NCBI RefSeq assembly: GCF_001297015.1
Contig: NZ_LIGE01000023.1
Location: 186,001-250,000, forward strand
Direction: 5' to 3'
Length of the DNA: 64,000 bases
Source: Pseudomonas sp. RIT-PI-r
GTDB lineage: Bacteria; Pseudomonadota; Gammaproteobacteria; Pseudomonadales; Pseudomonadaceae
Shown one piece after another: positions 61,382 to 64,000 of this stretch (positions within the stretch are counted from its first letter, which is position 1; the number at the start of each line of letters is the position of its first letter). A program made the translations under genes and the position numbers. The notes beneath the pieces are model-generated. The model was not told the origin of the DNA. It worked only from the letters and a program-made list of their open reading frames with translations, and did no database searches.

Positions 61382-62478
61382 AAACCCTCACACACCTCAT
61401 CGCGCCAGCCCTGTGCGCCGCACTCCTGAGCACGGCCGCCCACGCTGAAGAACGCACGTTGCGCGTCTACAACTGGTTCGACTACATCACGCCCAAGGCA
61501 CTCGAAGACTTCAAAGCGCAGAACACCCAGACCAAACTGGTCTACGACATCTTCGACACCAACGAAGCGCTGGAGGCCAAGCTGCTCACCGGCAACTCCG
61601 GCTACGACGTGGTGGTACCGTCCAACGTGTTTCTCGCCAAGCAGATCGAGGCCGGGGTATTCCAGCCGCTGGATCGCAGCAAGCTGCCGAACTGGAACCA
61701 CCTCGATCCGAAACTGATGAAGCTGATCGAAGCCAACGATGCGGGCAACAAATTCGCCGTGCCGTACATGTACGGCACCATCCTGATCGGTTTCAATCCG
61801 GCGAAGGTCAAGGCGGCGCTGGGCGACAATGCGCCGGTGGACAGTTGGGACCTGATCTTCAAGGAAGAGAACATCAGCAAACTCAAGCAGTGCGGTGTCG
61901 CCCTGCTCGACTCGCCGTCGGAGATTCTGCCGCTGGCCCTGCAACACTTGGGTCTCGATCCGAACAGCAAGAAGCCGGCGGATTACGCCAAGGCTGAAGC
62001 GCTGTTGATGAAGATCCGTCCGTACGTGACTTATTTCCATTCGTCCAAGTACATGGCCGATATCGCCAACGGCGACATCTGCGTGGCAGTCGGCTATTCC
62101 GGCAGCTTCTCGCAAGCCGCCAACCGCGCCAGGGAAGCCAAGAACGGTGTGGTGGTCGATATGCGCCTGCCCAAGGAAGGTGCTCCGATCTGGTTCGACA
62201 TGCTCGCGATTCCCAAGGGCGCGAAGAACACCGAGGACGCCTACACCTTCATCAACTACCTCCTGCAGCCAGCGGTGATTGCACCGGTCAGCGACTTTGT
62301 CGGTTATCCGAATCCGAACAAGGACGCCACGGAACTTGTCGACCCGGCGATCCGCAACAATCCCAACCTGTACCCGACGGATGCGGCGATGGGCACGCTG
62401 TACACCCTGCAACCGTTGCCCCGTGATGCCGAGCGGGCACGCACCCGGGCCTGGACCAAAATCAAATCAGGGACTTGA
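61378..62478 (+). CDS. Periplasmic polyamine-binding protein (PotF/SpuD-like)
   Basis: 366 residues with a signal peptide (LIAPALCAALLSTAAHA). The mature protein begins RTLRVYNWFDYITPKALEDF, the PotF/PotD hallmark with the aromatic W-F-D-Y site, and continues SGYDVVVPSNVFLAKQIEAG and VPYMYGTILIGFNP. It binds putrescine, spermidine or acetylated forms for import. The start overlaps the aphA stop by four bases. No permease or ATPase genes follow before the terminator, so it must work with a transporter encoded elsewhere or act as a sensor subunit. Confidence 0.93.
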   Translation: MKTLTHLIAPALCAALLSTAAHAEERTLRVYNWFDYITPKALEDFKAQNTQTKLVYDIFDTNEALEAKLLTGNSGYDVVVPSNVFLAKQIEAGVFQPLDRSKLPNWNHLDPKLMKLIEANDAGNKFAVPYMYGTILIGFNPAKVKAALGDNAPVDSWDLIFKEENISKLKQCGVALLDSPSEILPLALQHLGLDPNSKKPADYAKAEALLMKIRPYVTYFHSSKYMADIANGDICVAVGYSGSFSQAANRAREAKNGVVVDMRLPKEGAPIWFDMLAIPKGAKNTEDAYTFINYLLQPAVIAPVSDFVGYPNPNKDATELVDPAIRNNPNLYPTDAAMGTLYTLQPLPRDAERARTRAWTKIKSGT

Positions 62479-62490
62479 GAGCTCTGCCAG

Positions 62491-62521
62491 AAAAGACCCG
62501 CGCACCTGCGGGTCTTTTTTT
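62491..62521 (+). terminator. Intrinsic terminator after the polyamine-binding protein gene
   Basis: AAGACCCGC/GCGGGTCTT stem with a six-base loop followed by TTTTTTT, 12 bases after the stop codon. Confidence 0.95.
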
Positions 62522-62637
62522 GCCTGCGATAACTATGTACCACCTGCCGCCACGGCCACTGACCTAACGTGCTGTCGTCCGGCGCTGCGCATCGCAGCGG
62601 CCGCAAACGTCAGCCAAGGATATGGTCATGTCAGAGA

Positions 62638-64000
62638 AACCGGCGCCCAGCGCCATCGATGTACTCAGCCAACTGGTGAGTGGCCCGTCGCTCAGTGAAG
62701 TGGCAGCGAACGCCTTGCTTCCTGCCCTAGTAAAGTTATACCCGCAACAGGTCATCGATCCGACATTGGCCATTGTTGCCACGCCGTCCTGGCACTCCGA
62801 TGGCCGGCAAATCGTCGCGGGGCCTTACCATTTCGAGTCGCTCACCGATGCACTGGTACGGCTGGCCCTGTCTGGCACCGCGATCACGCTCATTGACGGC
62901 GAACATTTTCTTACCGAACAACCGGACGTCATGCCTTGTGTCCAGTTACCCGTAGACATCGAAGCGGTTGGCGCCTTGCTCAACGAACTCGCCCCGCTGC
63001 TGCTCACGGCGCTGGAAGAACAGCAGATCGACTACTGGAACGAAACCATCAGCCCTTCCGTACCGCGCTGGCACCAACTTTCAGAGACCTTGCAGCAGGT
63101 CTGGAACGTCAGCGCCGACAACGGTTGGGATGCCGATCAACGGGCAATGGCGCTAGGCGTTTTCAAGAACCCGGACAAAACCGAACGAGCGCTCGAGGAC
63201 ACCTATCAGACTCGTACCTGTCTGATCGATCTTGATCTGGGCGATACCACCGACCGTAGCCATCTCAATGTCCTCGACACGGCTGTTCTGCTCGGCAGCA
63301 AAGGCGAACGGACCATCATCCTCACGCATTCGGTTCCTCAGGGATTCCAGTGCTTCGACAGCTTCACCGACCTGGAAAAGTCCTTGCAGTGGCCTCTGCA
63401 GCCCGGCGCCGATGCGCTTCAAGTGCAATGGCGGCTATTCGAGCCAACAGGCAATTTTTTCGATCAGCAAGCCTGCGCGCTGATTGCGCTGGAAGCCCAG
63501 GCGATCGGCGAGGTCGACTTTTTCAAAAGTCGAAATGACTCGATTGCTCTCGCCCATCTGGGCAGCGGTGCCAGCCCGGCCGCCGAGTCAAACCTGTCCC
63601 GTCGCTTCACCCACACCGAACACGCCCTGCCGTCCTGGCTGGACAATGCCTCGCCCGCAGACCAGACCCGGTATAGCCGGCACCTGCTGGATCTGGTGGC
63701 CGTGCAGCAGCAGAATTCGGGCAAGAGTTTTCAGAGCGAAATCCCCGATATCCAGGCCTTTACCCTCGACAAGCTGAAAAAGGCGATCGATCGCACACCG
63801 ACCCAGGACTTCAAGCTGCAAGACGTGGAAATAACCGATACCAGCGTTGTGGTCTGGGGCACGTTTGTCGCACCGGAGCAACCGCAGACCCTGACCTTGT
63901 CCCTGGTTGATCTGGCGCTGCAGAATCTCGCCGGCCTGCCACTGGGCGACCTGTCGGTGCGCTACCGCAACAGTTCGACACCGGTGCCGACATGGATGAC
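62638..64000 (+). CDS. Second DUF6543/dermonecrotic-toxin-type protein, C-terminus cut by window edge
   Basis: 454 codons are visible from ATG 62638, preceded by AAGGA at seven bases; an ATG at 62632 is too close to that site. No signal peptide. The visible part aligns end to end with the first 455 or so residues of the 1546-residue protein: LSQLVSGPSLSEVAANALLP / ITQLSVGPNLRDVAAVLLRQ, IVAGP, DGEHFLTEQ / EGEHFLAQQ, LAPLLLTALEEQQIDYWNET / LAPIMLTAFQEQQLAFWNST, ALPSWLDNAS / ALPDWLNDAS, and VVWGTF / VIWGTF. It is therefore a paralogue, probably also very large. It has its own start after a terminator, so it is a separate transcription unit. Confidence 0.82.

Overview
The window reads as chromosomal DNA of a fluorescent-group Pseudomonas. 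The evidence is the high-GC coding sequence, the gene order hupA / rubAB / ubiCA / phoBR / CBS protein / M23 peptidase / response regulator / phoU-pstBACS, which I recall from P. aeruginosa and P. putida chromosomes, and three families of Pseudomonas REP-type inverted repeats. No tRNA, rRNA, CRISPR array or IS element was seen.

Region 1 (1-25386) is accessory. A type VI secretion (T6SS) locus lies on the minus strand in the order tssA-tssB-tssC-tssE-[cargo]-tssF-tssG-clpV-sfa-orfX-fha-tssJ-tssK-tssL-tssM; tssM runs off the left edge. Apart from the cargo this is the order of the P. aeruginosa HSI-II (H2) cluster. A four-gene cassette sits between tssE and tssF: a PAAR protein with a transthyretin-like tail, a putative cysteine-hydrolase effector, a membrane-anchored putative immunity protein and a four-helix membrane protein. 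Divergent from tssA is a 1115-residue VgrG fused to a DUF2235 (Tle1-type) phospholipase domain, followed by a DUF2931-type lipoprotein and a second exported protein, both probable immunity factors. No hcp gene is present in the window.

Region 2 (25426-46644) is conserved core. It holds an HU protein, rubredoxin and its reductase, ubiquinone entry genes ubiC-ubiA, the phosphate regulators phoB-phoR, a CNNM/CBS protein, an exported M23-family protein, a REC-PilZ response regulator, and the phosphate uptake genes pstS, pstC, pstA, pstB and phoU. I can read Pho boxes in front of phoB, pstS and pstC. An MHS-type MFS transporter, an acyl-CoA thioesterase, a hexose-6-phosphate mutarotase, a DUF3299 protein and a GlsB/YeaQ protein follow.

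Region 3 (46754-54290) covers purine synthesis and aspartate/asparagine use: purE-purK with a terminator-like hairpin in the leader, a LysR regulator divergent from aspA with a readable operator, an AGCS sodium:amino-acid symporter and a cytoplasmic asparaginase.

Region 4 (54422-64000) is accessory. It holds two homologous, very large toxin-like proteins (DUF6543/dermonecrotic-toxin type; 1546 residues, and a second cut by the window edge). Between them lie an AraC regulator, an acetylpolyamine amidohydrolase with its full active site at the reference residue numbers, and an overlapping periplasmic polyamine-binding protein.

REP-type repeats occur ten times between 28.9 and 60.2 kb and not once in the first 28.8 kb, which supports treating the T6SS block as DNA with a different history.
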